DNA of 15,739 nucleotides from an uncultured Prevotella sp. (GTDB lineage: Bacteria; Bacteroidota; Bacteroidia; Bacteroidales; Bacteroidaceae), in the NCBI GenBank assembly GCA_900769275.1, contig CAAGGA010000044.1, forward strand, positions 1 to 15,739. Direction: 5' to 3'. The notes under the pieces were generated by a model. It ran no database searches, had not been told where the DNA came from, and was given only the letters and a program-made list of their open reading frames with translations. Numbering within the stretch: position 1 is the stretch's first letter; every line of letters starts with the position of its first letter. The translations under genes were made by a program, and so were the position numbers. This document shows, in pieces, positions 1 through 8,129 of this stretch.

Positions 1-183
1 ACCCCCTTCGGTTCCCCCGTTATCGGGGGACAGAAACCCTCTTCAACTTACAATTTGTCCTCGAAAATAAATCCAAAATATAACAAAGCGAGACTTGTCC
101 TTTGGACCCACTGACCAGAGGGAAGTAATTAATAGAACCCACCTTAAAAATCCTCAACACCGCATCAGGTAACAGACTACATA
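1..183. other. 5' leader region with a short hairpin, no gene recognised
   Basis: No credible coding region is visible. Bases 13-30 form a perfect 7-bp hairpin (TCCCCCG, loop TTAT, CGGGGGA), and GTCC-TTT-GGAC at about 98-108 forms a small one. Neither is followed by a T-tract, so I do not call a terminator. Frame 1 is open from the window edge to about base 111, so the tail of an upstream gene cannot be excluded, but nothing in it is recognisable. I found no convincing TAnnTTTG promoter before the gene at 184. Confidence 0.4.
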
Positions 184-1329
184 ATGTCAACGATAGAAAT
201 AAGAAACGTCAGCGCAGGACAGGACATAAGACAATTCATAGAGTTCCGTACATCCCTCTACAAGGGTGATAGATACGCAGTCCCTTACCTCTATATGTCG
301 GAGAGAGACACGCTCGATGCAAGGAAAAACCCTGCTTTCCGCTTCTGCCAGGCAGAATACTATATGGCCTACAGGGACGGAAAGCCCGTGGGACGGTGCG
401 CTGCCATCATCAACCACAGAGCCAACGAACAGTGGAACACGAAGACCGTACGCTTCGGATTCTTCGATTTCATCGACGACAGAGAGGTCTCCAAGGCTCT
501 CATCGACAAGGTAAAGGACTACGGACGCAAGAACGGTATGGACAACATCATCGGTCCGATGGGGTTCACCGACATGGACCGCGAGGGAATGCTCGTCAGC
601 GGCTTCGACTATCCGGCTTCCATGCATGCAAACCACAACTACAGTTACTATCCAGAGCACATGGAAGCAATGGGAGGCTTCGTAAAAGACAACGACTGGG
701 TGATGCTCTCCATGCCCGTGCCCGATGCCATACCGGAGAAGATGCTCAAGGTGGGCACCATGATAGAGAAACGCTATAACCTCCATGCGCGCAAGCTCAC
801 ACGCCGCCAACTGCTCAAGGAAGGCTACGGAAAACGGCTCTTCGACATTCTCAACCAATGCTACGGACATCTGTATGGCTACTCCCGTCTCGATGACAGG
901 CAGGTGGATGACCTCGTCAGCAACTATATCTCCATAGCCGACCTCAACCTCGTCACCGTCGTCACCGACGACAACAGGGGAGGCGAAATGGTAGGCTTCG
1001 GCATCAGTTTCCCAAGCTTTACGGAGGCATTGCAGAAGACAGGCAACGGGAAAGTCTTCCCCTTCGGATGGTATCACCTGCTGAAAGCCCTCAAGTTCCA
1101 CAAGACGAAGACCGTCGATCTGCTTCTCGTAGGAGTGCTGCCCGAGTACCGTACCAAAGGAGCTAACGCCCTTATCTTCTGCGACCTCATCAGATGGTAT
1201 CAGAAATATGGCTTCAAGACCGCACTCGCACTGCCTATGATGGAAACCAACAATGGTGTACTCGACCAATGGTCATACTTTGACGCTCACGAAGTCAAAC
1301 GACTGCGCAGCTACAAGGCAACCCTGTAG
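184..1329 (+). CDS. YghO/bCerS-type acyl-CoA N-acyltransferase (candidate bacterial ceramide synthase)
   Basis: A 381-aa soluble protein with no signal peptide. Family recognition rests on overall similarity to the YghO-like acyl-CoA N-acyltransferase family and on a GNAT-fold acyl-CoA motif near the C-terminus: LLVGVLPEYRTKGANALIF at about 314-332, where the V-x-x-x-R-x-x-G-x spacing resembles GNAT motif A. A second conserved-looking block is GPMGFTDMDREGM at 124-136. Members of this family in Caulobacter and Bacteroidales have been reported as bacterial ceramide synthases, which N-acylate 3-ketosphinganine or sphinganine. Since Bacteroidales make sphingolipids, that is the best hypothesis, although the substrate cannot be read from sequence. 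No serine palmitoyltransferase or ceramide reductase gene lies in the window. The ATG at 184 has no Shine-Dalgarno, as usual for the phylum. It lies 45 bp upstream of the topoisomerase gene on the same strand, so co-transcription is likely. Confidence 0.75.
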   Translation: MSTIEIRNVSAGQDIRQFIEFRTSLYKGDRYAVPYLYMSERDTLDARKNPAFRFCQAEYYMAYRDGKPVGRCAAIINHRANEQWNTKTVRFGFFDFIDDREVSKALIDKVKDYGRKNGMDNIIGPMGFTDMDREGMLVSGFDYPASMHANHNYSYYPEHMEAMGGFVKDNDWVMLSMPVPDAIPEKMLKVGTMIEKRYNLHARKLTRRQLLKEGYGKRLFDILNQCYGHLYGYSRLDDRQVDDLVSNYISIADLNLVTVVTDDNRGGEMVGFGISFPSFTEALQKTGNGKVFPFGWYHLLKALKFHKTKTVDLLLVGVLPEYRTKGANALIFCDLIRWYQKYGFKTALALPMMETNNGVLDQWSYFDAHEVKRLRSYKATL

Positions 1330-1374
1330 ATACCCACCTAAAGAACCCCCACACCTTTCCCAAACAGAATCCCC

Positions 1375-3327
1375 ATGTCAGAAGAATCCCTCACCCCCAT
1401 TCCGCAGACGGAATACACCGATGAAAACATCACCCACCTCAGCGACGTGGACCATATACGCACACGTCCGGGAATGTATATCGGTCGCCTCGGCGACGGT
1501 TCGCATACGGAAGACGGCATATACGTCCTCCTGAAAGAAGCCATCGACAACTCCATCGACGAGTTCCGAATGAACGCAGGCAAGAGAATAGAGGTCGATA
1601 TCAACGACAACCGCACCGTAAGCCTCCGCGACTACGGAAGAGGCATACCACAAGGAAAGATGATAGAGGCGGTAAGCCAACTCAACACCGGCGGAAAATA
1701 CGACTCCAAGGCATTCAAAAAATCCGTGGGAATGAATGGTGTCGGCATCAAGGCCGTCAACTTCCTCAGTGCTCATTTCGAGGTGCGCTCCTACCGTGAC
1801 GGACAAGTGCGCACGGCAAAGTTCGAGAAAGGCATACTCGTCAGCGACACGACAGAGCCTACGGAGGACGAGACAGGCACGTTCATATACTTTGAACCCG
1901 ACGACACCCTCTTCAAGAACTACTCCTTCCACAACGACATCGTGGAGACCATGCTGCGCAACTACACCTACCTCAACACCGGTCTCGCAATAATGTACAA
2001 CGGAAGGCGCATCCTCTCACGCAACGGACTCGAAGACCTACTGAAAGACAACATGACATCCGACGCCCTCTACCCCATCATTCACGTCAAAGGAGAGGAC
2101 ATAGAGATAGCTTTCACCCACACCAACCAATACGGAGAGGAATACCACTCATTTGTCAACGGACAGCATACCACGCAGGGAGGCACGCACCAGTCCGCCT
2201 TCAAGGAGCATATCGCCAAGACAATAAAGGAATTCTCAGGCAAGAACTTCGAGTACGGAGACATCAGAAGCGGTCTCGTAGCAGCCATCGCTGTCAATGT
2301 CGAAGAACCCATGTTCGAATCACAGACGAAGATAAAGCTCGGTTCGCTCAACATGTCACCCGAAGGGGTCAGCGTCAATAAGTACGTAGGAGACTTCATA
2401 AAGCTCGAAGTAGATAACTACCTGCACAAACATGCTGACATCGCAGAGATAATAATACAGAAGATTACCGAAAGCGAAAAGGAAAGAAAGGCAATGGCAG
2501 GCGTCACGAAACTCGCAAGAGAACGGGCAAAGAAAGCCAACCTGCACAACAGGAAACTGCGTGACTGCCGCATACATTTCTCTGACGTAAAGAACGACCG
2601 CAAGGAGGAATCCAGCATCTTCATCACCGAAGGCGACTCCGCCAGCGGCAGCATCACCAAAAGCCGTGACGTAAACACGCAGGCCGTCTTCTCCCTCCGC
2701 GGCAAACCGCTCAACTCCTACGGACTGACTAAGAAGGTAGTATATGAAAACGAGGAGTTCAACCTCCTGCAAGCCGCCCTTGACATCGAGGACGGACTCG
2801 ACGGACTGCGCTACAACAAAGTCATCGTGGCAACGGATGCCGATGTCGATGGCATGCACATACGACTGCTTACCATCACCTTCTTCCTGCAGTTCTTCCC
2901 CGAACTCATCAAGAAAGGACACGTCTATGTACTGCAGACACCACTCTTCCGCGTCAGAAACAAGCGCACCAAGATAAAAGACAAGAAAGTCATTGCGGCA
3001 GAAGACGACAAACTCGAAAAGCGGGGAGAGAAAAAGAAAGACTACATCACCCGTTATTGCTACAGTGACGAAGAACGTCTGCAGGCAATACAGGAGCTCG
3101 GTCCCGACCCCGAGATAACACGATTCAAGGGACTCGGAGAGATTTCGCCCGACGAGTTCGCCGGTTTCATCGGACCGGACATACGCCTTGAGCAGGTGAC
3201 ACTGCACAAAAGCGACGAGGTAGAGAAACTCCTCGCCTACTATATGGGCAAGAACACCATGGAACGACAGAACTTCATCATCGACAACCTCGTCATAGAA
3301 GAAGACATTCCGGAGGAGGAGAGTTAG
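1375..3327 (+). CDS. parE: Type IIA DNA topoisomerase, ATPase/TOPRIM subunit B (ParE/GyrB family)
   Basis: A 650-aa cytoplasmic subunit that provides ATP-driven strand passage together with an A subunit (ParC/GyrA) not present here. The GHKL ATPase domain shows E55-A-I-D-N59, D86-YGRGIP and the ATP-lid GVGIKAVN at 122-129. The transducer carries the QTK loop at 317-319, whose Lys contacts the gamma phosphate. The TOPRIM domain has EGDSASG (419-425) and DADVDGMHIR (488-497), followed by FKGLGE at 584-589. Length and domain order are complete and nothing looks broken. ParE is preferred over GyrB because it lacks the extra domain of enterobacterial GyrB and resembles the second B-type subunit of Bacteroidales, but the two are hard to separate by eye. 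The start at 1375 is the first ATG and places the ATPase motifs at normal distances. The gene ends 6 bp before the inverted repeat at 3334-3482. Confidence 0.93.
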   Translation: MSEESLTPIPQTEYTDENITHLSDVDHIRTRPGMYIGRLGDGSHTEDGIYVLLKEAIDNSIDEFRMNAGKRIEVDINDNRTVSLRDYGRGIPQGKMIEAVSQLNTGGKYDSKAFKKSVGMNGVGIKAVNFLSAHFEVRSYRDGQVRTAKFEKGILVSDTTEPTEDETGTFIYFEPDDTLFKNYSFHNDIVETMLRNYTYLNTGLAIMYNGRRILSRNGLEDLLKDNMTSDALYPIIHVKGEDIEIAFTHTNQYGEEYHSFVNGQHTTQGGTHQSAFKEHIAKTIKEFSGKNFEYGDIRSGLVAAIAVNVEEPMFESQTKIKLGSLNMSPEGVSVNKYVGDFIKLEVDNYLHKHADIAEIIIQKITESEKERKAMAGVTKLARERAKKANLHNRKLRDCRIHFSDVKNDRKEESSIFITEGDSASGSITKSRDVNTQAVFSLRGKPLNSYGLTKKVVYENEEFNLLQAALDIEDGLDGLRYNKVIVATDADVDGMHIRLLTITFFLQFFPELIKKGHVYVLQTPLFRVRNKRTKIKDKKVIAAEDDKLEKRGEKKKDYITRYCYSDEERLQAIQELGPDPEITRFKGLGEISPDEFAGFIGPDIRLEQVTLHKSDEVEKLLAYYMGKNTMERQNFIIDNLVIEEDIPEEES

Positions 3328-3333
3328 TCGGTA

Positions 3334-3482
3334 GTCTGGTGGTTTGGTTGTTTAGTTGTTTAGTTGTTTGGTGGGGTGTACTCACCTCATCTGCAACAAC
3401 AGCCAACCAACCAAACAACCAAACAGCCAACCAACCAAACAACTAAACAATCAAACAACTAAACAACTAAACAACTAAACAA
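3334..3482. repeat. Long inverted repeat A built of 8-bp tandem words
   Basis: The left arm (3334-3373) is five consecutive octamers of the form GTTTAGTT/GTTTGGTT. The right arm (3395-3482) is eleven octamers of the reverse-complement form CTAAACAA/CCAAACAA, still in exact 8-bp register. A 21-bp spacer separates them. Transcribed from the topoisomerase side, the G/U-rich arm could pair with part of the longer A/C-rich arm, G-U wobble absorbing the A/G differences. The right arm ends five bases before the ATG of the S41 protease, so it forms that gene's immediate leader. It may act as a transcription barrier, an attenuator or an unstructured translation leader. No T-tract follows. Confidence 0.9.
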
Positions 3483-3487
3483 CAATA

Positions 3488-5080
3488 ATGAAACGACACC
3501 CCCTACACCTTATTATAATATTACTGATTTCCCTGACATCACAGGCACAGTACCGCCTCAATATGGCGGAGGACTCACCCATAAGGAAGATGATGATAGC
3601 ACAAATGGCTATCGAAAACCTCTATGTAGATACCGTAGATACTAAGAAACTGGCGGAGGACGGCATCAGGGCAATGCTCGAAAAGCTTGACCCTCACTCC
3701 ACATACGCCACTCCGAAAGAGGTGAAAGCCATGAACGAACCCCTGCAAGGCAACTTCGACGGCATCGGAGTGCAGTTTAATATGTATCAAGACACGCTCA
3801 TCATCATACAGACCATCGCCAACGGACCATCGGAGAAAGTAGGCATTATCGCAGGCGACCGCATCGTTACGGTCAACGATACAGCCATAGCAGGAGTCAA
3901 GATGTCGAGAGAAGAAATCATGAAACGCCTGCGCGGACCGAAAGGCACCAAGGTAATTCTCGGCATTGACCGTGCCGGTATCAAAGACAGACTCACCTTT
4001 ACCGTCACACGCGACAAGATACCCGTGAAGTCACTGGATGCCATATACATGATACGTCCGACGATAGGGTATATCCGCATAGGCAACTTTGGAGCCACTA
4101 CGCACGAGGAATTCCTTGCCGGCATCAAGCAATTGAAGAAAGAAGGCATGAAAGACCTCATCATTGACCTGCAGGACAACGGAGGAGGCTACCTGCAGGC
4201 AGCCGTCAATATCGCCAACGAGATACTGCCGAAGAATGACCTTATAGTATATACTGAGGGACGGGCACAGCAAAGACAGGAGTTCCGGGCCGACGGCAAG
4301 GGCAACCTCCTCGACACGCGCATCGTCATCCTCGTCAACGAATTCAGCGCATCAGCCTCCGAAATAGTCAGCGGAGCCGTGCAGGATCAAGACAGGGGAA
4401 CGGTAATAGGCAGGCGAACATACGGCAAAGGACTCGTACAAAGACCAATAGACCTGCCTGACGGCAGCCTCATACGACTCACCGTAGCCCACTATTTCAC
4501 GCCCTCCGGCAGGTGCATACAGAAACCTTTCACCAAGGGCGATGCCAAATCATACGCACAGGACCTCGACAACAGATACAAGCACGGAGAGTTTACCAGT
4601 GCCGACAGCATACACTTTGCCGACTCCCTCAAGTACTACACCCTGCGCAACCACCGCACGGTATATGGCGGAGGAGGCATAATGCCCGACTATTTCGTGC
4701 CGTTGGACACGACAGCCTACACCAACTTCCACCGTCAGCTGTCGGCAAAGTCCGTCATCATCAATGCAAACCTCAAGTACATAGACCATAACCGCAAACA
4801 GCTAAAGAAGCAATACCGCAGTTTCGAAGCCTTCAACAAGAACTATCAGGTGCCCCAGGAATTCATCGATGACATCATAGGAGAAGGCGAGAAGAAAGAC
4901 ATCAAGCCGAAAGACGACGAGGAACTGCAGCGCACGCTCATCCAGCTACGCCCACAACTCAAGGCACTCGTGGCGAGAGACCTGTGGGACATGTCTGAGT
5001 ACTACCACGTATGGAACGAAAACAGCGACATAGTACGCTGCGCATTGCAGCATCTGGAGGCGAAAACTGCAGACAGATAA
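3488..5080 (+). CDS. S41 family C-terminal processing protease (CtpA/Prc-like), secreted
   Basis: A 530-aa serine protease of the tail-specific type, acting in the periplasm on the C-termini of envelope proteins. Residues 1-20 form a signal peptide (MKRHPLHLIIILLISLTSQA) with a plausible cleavage after A20; there is no lipobox Cys. A PDZ domain spans about 85-165 (GNFDGIGVQF, then GDRIVTVND). The S41 core covers about 190-345. The catalytic Ser is S289 in SASASEI, and the general-base Lys is K314 in TYGKGLVQ; the 25-residue Ser-Lys spacing equals that of E. coli Prc. A C-terminal helical extension (about 420-530) is common in Bacteroidales members. The ATG at 3488 directly follows repeat A, and no promoter is visible between the topoisomerase gene and this start. 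Expression may therefore depend on readthrough of the repeat or on a promoter hidden in it. Confidence 0.92.
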   Translation: MKRHPLHLIIILLISLTSQAQYRLNMAEDSPIRKMMIAQMAIENLYVDTVDTKKLAEDGIRAMLEKLDPHSTYATPKEVKAMNEPLQGNFDGIGVQFNMYQDTLIIIQTIANGPSEKVGIIAGDRIVTVNDTAIAGVKMSREEIMKRLRGPKGTKVILGIDRAGIKDRLTFTVTRDKIPVKSLDAIYMIRPTIGYIRIGNFGATTHEEFLAGIKQLKKEGMKDLIIDLQDNGGGYLQAAVNIANEILPKNDLIVYTEGRAQQRQEFRADGKGNLLDTRIVILVNEFSASASEIVSGAVQDQDRGTVIGRRTYGKGLVQRPIDLPDGSLIRLTVAHYFTPSGRCIQKPFTKGDAKSYAQDLDNRYKHGEFTSADSIHFADSLKYYTLRNHRTVYGGGGIMPDYFVPLDTTAYTNFHRQLSAKSVIINANLKYIDHNRKQLKKQYRSFEAFNKNYQVPQEFIDDIIGEGEKKDIKPKDDEELQRTLIQLRPQLKALVARDLWDMSEYYHVWNENSDIVRCALQHLEAKTADR

Positions 5081-5135
5081 TCCGGGAAAAACGGATGATA
5101 AACAGAATAAAACAAGCGAAAAAAATAACAAAAAG

Positions 5136-5160
5136 TGCACAAAACACACCTGTTTGTGCA
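5136..5160. promoter_or_regulatory. Perfect palindrome upstream of the acpP promoter
   Basis: TGCACAAA (5136-5143) and TTTGTGCA (5153-5160) form a perfect 8-bp inverted repeat with a 9-bp spacer. It ends 27 bp before the -33 element of the acpP promoter. It could be a binding site for a dimeric regulator, or a weak terminator for the protease gene. On the plus strand the T-run (5172-5177) is 11 bp away, too far for a classical intrinsic terminator. Confidence 0.45.
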
Positions 5161-5187
5161 AGCAAGAATACTTTTTTGTGAAAAATA

Positions 5188-5219
5188 TTTGCTTATTCGG
5201 AGAAAAGTTTGTTACTTTG
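5188..5219 (+). promoter_or_regulatory. Bacteroidetes-type promoter for acpP
   Basis: TTTG at 5188-5191 serves as the -33 box. After a 20-bp spacer comes TTACTTTG (5212-5219), matching 7 of 8 positions of the TAnnTTTG -7 consensus. The start of transcription would be near 5226, giving an A/T-rich leader of about 50 nt before the ATG at 5278 with no Shine-Dalgarno sequence. Confidence 0.7.
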
Positions 5220-5277
5220 CACTCGATTTTCAAAATCCAACAAGTCAGAATATTAATTATTAATCATTATTACAATT

Positions 5278-5514
5278 ATGTCAGAAATTAAGGAAAAGGT
5301 TGTTGAAATCATCAGCGACAAGCTCGGTGTTGACGCAGCAGAAGTAAAGGACGAGTCATCATTCACAAATGACCTCGGTGCAGATTCACTCGACACGGTA
5401 GAGCTCATCATGGAGCTTGAGAAGCAGTTCGATGTTACTATTCCGGACACAGACGCTGAGAAGATTCAGACCGTAGGTGACGCTATCGCTTACATTGAGA
5501 ACGCCGGTAAGTAA
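5278..5514 (+). CDS. acpP: Acyl carrier protein
   Basis: A 78-aa acidic protein that carries growing acyl chains as thioesters on a 4'-phosphopantetheine arm. The attachment site is Ser37 in the canonical GADSLDTVEL motif, and the length is typical. It has its own strong promoter upstream and an intrinsic terminator downstream, so much of its message is probably monocistronic, fitting the high demand for ACP relative to the enzyme KAS II encoded next. Its codon use (many GTT, GAG and GCT/GCA choices, few of the rarer codons seen in its neighbours) and lower G+C are consistent with high expression rather than with transfer. The identification is essentially certain. Confidence 0.98.
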   Translation: MSEIKEKVVEIISDKLGVDAAEVKDESSFTNDLGADSLDTVELIMELEKQFDVTIPDTDAEKIQTVGDAIAYIENAGK

Positions 5515-5563
5515 AATAACGTTACATTATCTTTGTATCACACAGATAAATAGAATAACGGGT

Positions 5564-5610
5564 GATGGTTGGTCGATAACGCATTTATCGCCCAATCATC
5601 ATTTTTTTTT
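5564..5610 (+). terminator. Rho-independent terminator after acpP
   Basis: The left arm at 5564-5579 (GATGGTTGGTCGATAA) pairs with 5585-5600 over 16 positions, with one G-U wobble and one mismatch. The loop is five bases. Nine consecutive T follow at 5602-5610. This is the clearest intrinsic terminator in the window and lies between acpP and fabF, so fabF expression would come from readthrough or from a promoter in the remaining 80 bp, where I see no good TAnnTTTG match. Confidence 0.88.
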
Positions 5611-5692
5611 GTTTATTGCAGGTCTTTTTCACGACTTTCACTTTTTTCTATGGTGCAAAAGCCTGTATTCAAGAAAATAAAAAACTAAGAAA

Positions 5693-6952
5693 ATGGAATT
5701 GAAAAGAGTAGTAGTGACAGGTCTTGGTGCCGTTACACCGCTGGGACTCAGTGCTGAGGAGACCTGGAAGAATATGCTCGCAGGAGTAAGTGGTGCAGAT
5801 ACCATCAAGCAGTTTGACGCCTCCCGCTACAAGACGACATTCGCCTGCGAGGTAAAGGATTTCGATGCCTCAAAGTGGATTGACCGCAAGGAAGCCCGCA
5901 AGATGGACTTGTTCTGCCAGTATGCCATGGCCACCGCTGCCATGGCTATCGAGGACTCCGCCATGGACCTTGAGACAGTAAACAAGGACCGCATCGGAGT
6001 CATCTTCGGAGTAGGCATCGGCGGACTCCACACCATGCAGGAAGAACTGGAGTTCTACGCAGCACACAAGGACGCACCGAAGTTCGGCCCGTTCTTCATC
6101 CCCAAGATGATAGGTGACATCGCCCCGGGACAGATATCCATCAAGTACGGATTCCACGGTCCCAACTATGCCACCACAAGTGCCTGCGCATCATCCACCA
6201 ACGCCCTTGCAGACGCATTCAACCTCATTCGCCTCGGCAAGGCAAACATAATACTGAGCGGCGGTGCCGAGGCAGTCATCACAGACCCGGGTCTCGGAGG
6301 CTTCTGCTCCATGCACGCACTCTCCACACGCAACGACGAGCCGCAGAAGGCCAGCCGTCCTTTCTCCGCTTCACGTGACGGATTCGTGATGGGAGAAGGC
6401 GCTGCCTGCCTCATCCTTGAGGAACTGGAGCACGCCAAGGCACGCGGAGCAAAGATATACTGCGAGATGGTTGGAGCGGGAATGTCAGCCGATGCCCACC
6501 ATATCACGGCATCACACCCCGAGGGACTCGGAGCCAAGATAGTAATGTCAGAGGCTCTCGCCGATGCAGAAATGAAGCCGGAAGACATCGACTACATCAA
6601 CGTTCACGGCACATCTACACCGGTAGGAGACATCTCCGAGGCAAAAGCCATCAAGAACCTCTTCGGAGACTGGGCATACAAGCTCAACATCTCCTCTACG
6701 AAGTCCATGACAGGACACCTTCTCGGAGCAGCCGGCGCAGTAGAAGCCATGGCATGTGTAAAGGCTGTGCAGGAAGACATCATCCCGCCGACCATCAACC
6801 ACGAGGAGGGAGACGAGGATCCGGAGATAGACTACGCCATGAACTTTACATTCAACAAGCCGCAGAAACGTGAGGTACGTGCAGCATTGAGCAATACCTT
6901 CGGTTTCGGAGGACACAATGCCTGCGTAATCTTCAAGAAATATGCTGAATAA
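5693..6952 (+). CDS. fabF: 3-oxoacyl-[acyl-carrier-protein] synthase II (KAS II)
   Basis: A 419-aa condensing enzyme that elongates acyl-ACP with malonyl-ACP in type II fatty acid synthesis. It is a thiolase-fold protein with the nucleophile Cys165 in TTSACASSTNA, the two active-site histidines His305 (NVHGTSTPVGD) and His342 (SMTGHLLGAAG), and the structural Lys337. The C-terminal NTFGFGGHNA loop is present. Length is normal for FabF. The ATG at 5693 follows the terminator of acpP, the usual neighbour. Its 3' end overlaps the rnc start by 11 bp, implying translational coupling. FabB is less likely given the Cys-His-His context and the acpP-fabF-rnc order, which is a widespread arrangement. 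Confidence 0.96.
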   Translation: MELKRVVVTGLGAVTPLGLSAEETWKNMLAGVSGADTIKQFDASRYKTTFACEVKDFDASKWIDRKEARKMDLFCQYAMATAAMAIEDSAMDLETVNKDRIGVIFGVGIGGLHTMQEELEFYAAHKDAPKFGPFFIPKMIGDIAPGQISIKYGFHGPNYATTSACASSTNALADAFNLIRLGKANIILSGGAEAVITDPGLGGFCSMHALSTRNDEPQKASRPFSASRDGFVMGEGAACLILEELEHAKARGAKIYCEMVGAGMSADAHHITASHPEGLGAKIVMSEALADAEMKPEDIDYINVHGTSTPVGDISEAKAIKNLFGDWAYKLNISSTKSMTGHLLGAAGAVEAMACVKAVQEDIIPPTINHEEGDEDPEIDYAMNFTFNKPQKREVRAALSNTFGFGGHNACVIFKKYAE

Positions 6953-8081
6953 TATCATTGATAGGATAAAGCTCCCTTTCCGGAAGGACAAGGAGCTTTA
7001 TCTTGCATTGCGTGACATTATAGGCTTCATCCCGCACGAAATAACCTACTACAAGCTGGCTCTCATGCACAAGAGCGTGGGACACCGCGGCCCCATCAAC
7101 CCGAAAGTCTCCGACACCAGCAGGTACAACAAGGCCGAGGCGAAGAAAAACAGGAACAAGGGAAAGAAAGGGAACGACAGGAACGTAATGACGCGGAAGC
7201 TCAACAACGAGCGCCTGGAGTTCCTCGGAGACGCTATCCTTGACGCCGTGGTAGGCGACATCGTCTATTGCCATTTCCCGGGAAAGCCGGAAGGATTCCT
7301 TACCAACACGCGTTCCAAACTCGTACAGAGAGAGACACTGGGCAGACTCGCACACGAAGTGGGGCTCAACCGCCTCATCCTGTCATCGGGACGTTCTGCC
7401 AGCCATAACAGCTATATGGCCGGCAATGCGTTCGAAGCCCTCGTAGGGGCTATCTATCTTGACCGCGGATACGATGCCTGCATGAAGTTCATGCAACAGC
7501 GTATCCTCGGCAAGTATATAAATATCGACAAGGTGGCATACAAGGAGGTCAACTTCAAGTCGAAACTGATAGAGTGGACGCAGAAGAACCGCGTCGAACT
7601 CTCATTCCGTCTCGAAGAGCAGACAAAGGACAACAGCGGGTCACCCATCTTCGTCTATACCGTACTATTAGAGAACGTGGACGGTGCTACGGGCAAGGGA
7701 TTCAGCAAAAAGGAGTCACAGCAGCTTGCATGCAAGGAGACCCTCAGCCGTCTGCACAACGACCACGCCTTCGTGGACATGGTCTTCAATGCCAAGACTG
7801 AGCGCACCAGGATGGAGGAACAGCCTGTCAACGTCGCTCCCGACCCGGAGGAGGGAAAACAGGAGTTCATACTTACGGGAACTCCGCAGGAAGATACCGC
7901 AGCCACCCGCCCGGCACAGCAGCAGGAAGACGATGCAGAACGGCAGCTCGCCAAGCTCGAAAAAACCATCGACGCAGAGATGGACCTCTCCGACATCACG
8001 GCAGAGCCGAAGCAGATGACAAAGGAAGAAATCGTTGCAGCCGCAGAAGAAGCCGCCTTTGAGGAAGCAGAAAACCAGTAA
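6942..8081 (+). CDS. rnc: Ribonuclease III with basic insertion and long acidic tail
   Basis: A 379-aa double-strand-specific endoribonuclease for rRNA and mRNA processing. The signature NERLEFLGD is at 89-97 and the second catalytic helix, AGNAFEALVGAIYLD, at 160-174, with E165 in the place of E. coli Glu117. The residue three before it is Asn162, where the E. coli enzyme has Asp114. A double-stranded RNA binding domain follows at about 204-272 (KSKLIEWTQKN, then GKGFSKKESQQLACKETL). Two parts are unusual against the roughly 226-aa E. coli form. About 35 extra residues between HKS and the signature include a Lys/Arg-rich run at 61-81. A C-terminal Glu/Ala/Gln-rich tail of about 100 residues looks disordered. 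The ATG at 6942 lies inside the end of fabF in another frame, so translation is probably coupled. Confidence 0.95.
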   Translation: MLNNIIDRIKLPFRKDKELYLALRDIIGFIPHEITYYKLALMHKSVGHRGPINPKVSDTSRYNKAEAKKNRNKGKKGNDRNVMTRKLNNERLEFLGDAILDAVVGDIVYCHFPGKPEGFLTNTRSKLVQRETLGRLAHEVGLNRLILSSGRSASHNSYMAGNAFEALVGAIYLDRGYDACMKFMQQRILGKYINIDKVAYKEVNFKSKLIEWTQKNRVELSFRLEEQTKDNSGSPIFVYTVLLENVDGATGKGFSKKESQQLACKETLSRLHNDHAFVDMVFNAKTERTRMEEQPVNVAPDPEEGKQEFILTGTPQEDTAATRPAQQQEDDAERQLAKLEKTIDAEMDLSDITAEPKQMTKEEIVAAAEEAAFEEAENQ

Positions 8082-8129
8082 TCCTGCAAGGTGGGCGGCA
8101 GCACACAACCATACACATAAACAGAAGAC

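Noticed and set aside
187..1269. A 360-aa frame antisense to the acyltransferase
   Set aside because: It has the typical composition of an antisense shadow (Val/His/Glu-rich) and matches no family, whereas the plus-strand product does.
5080..5096. A terminator right after the S41 protease gene
   Set aside because: ATCCG/CGGAT is only a 5-bp stem and is followed by A-rich rather than T-rich sequence.
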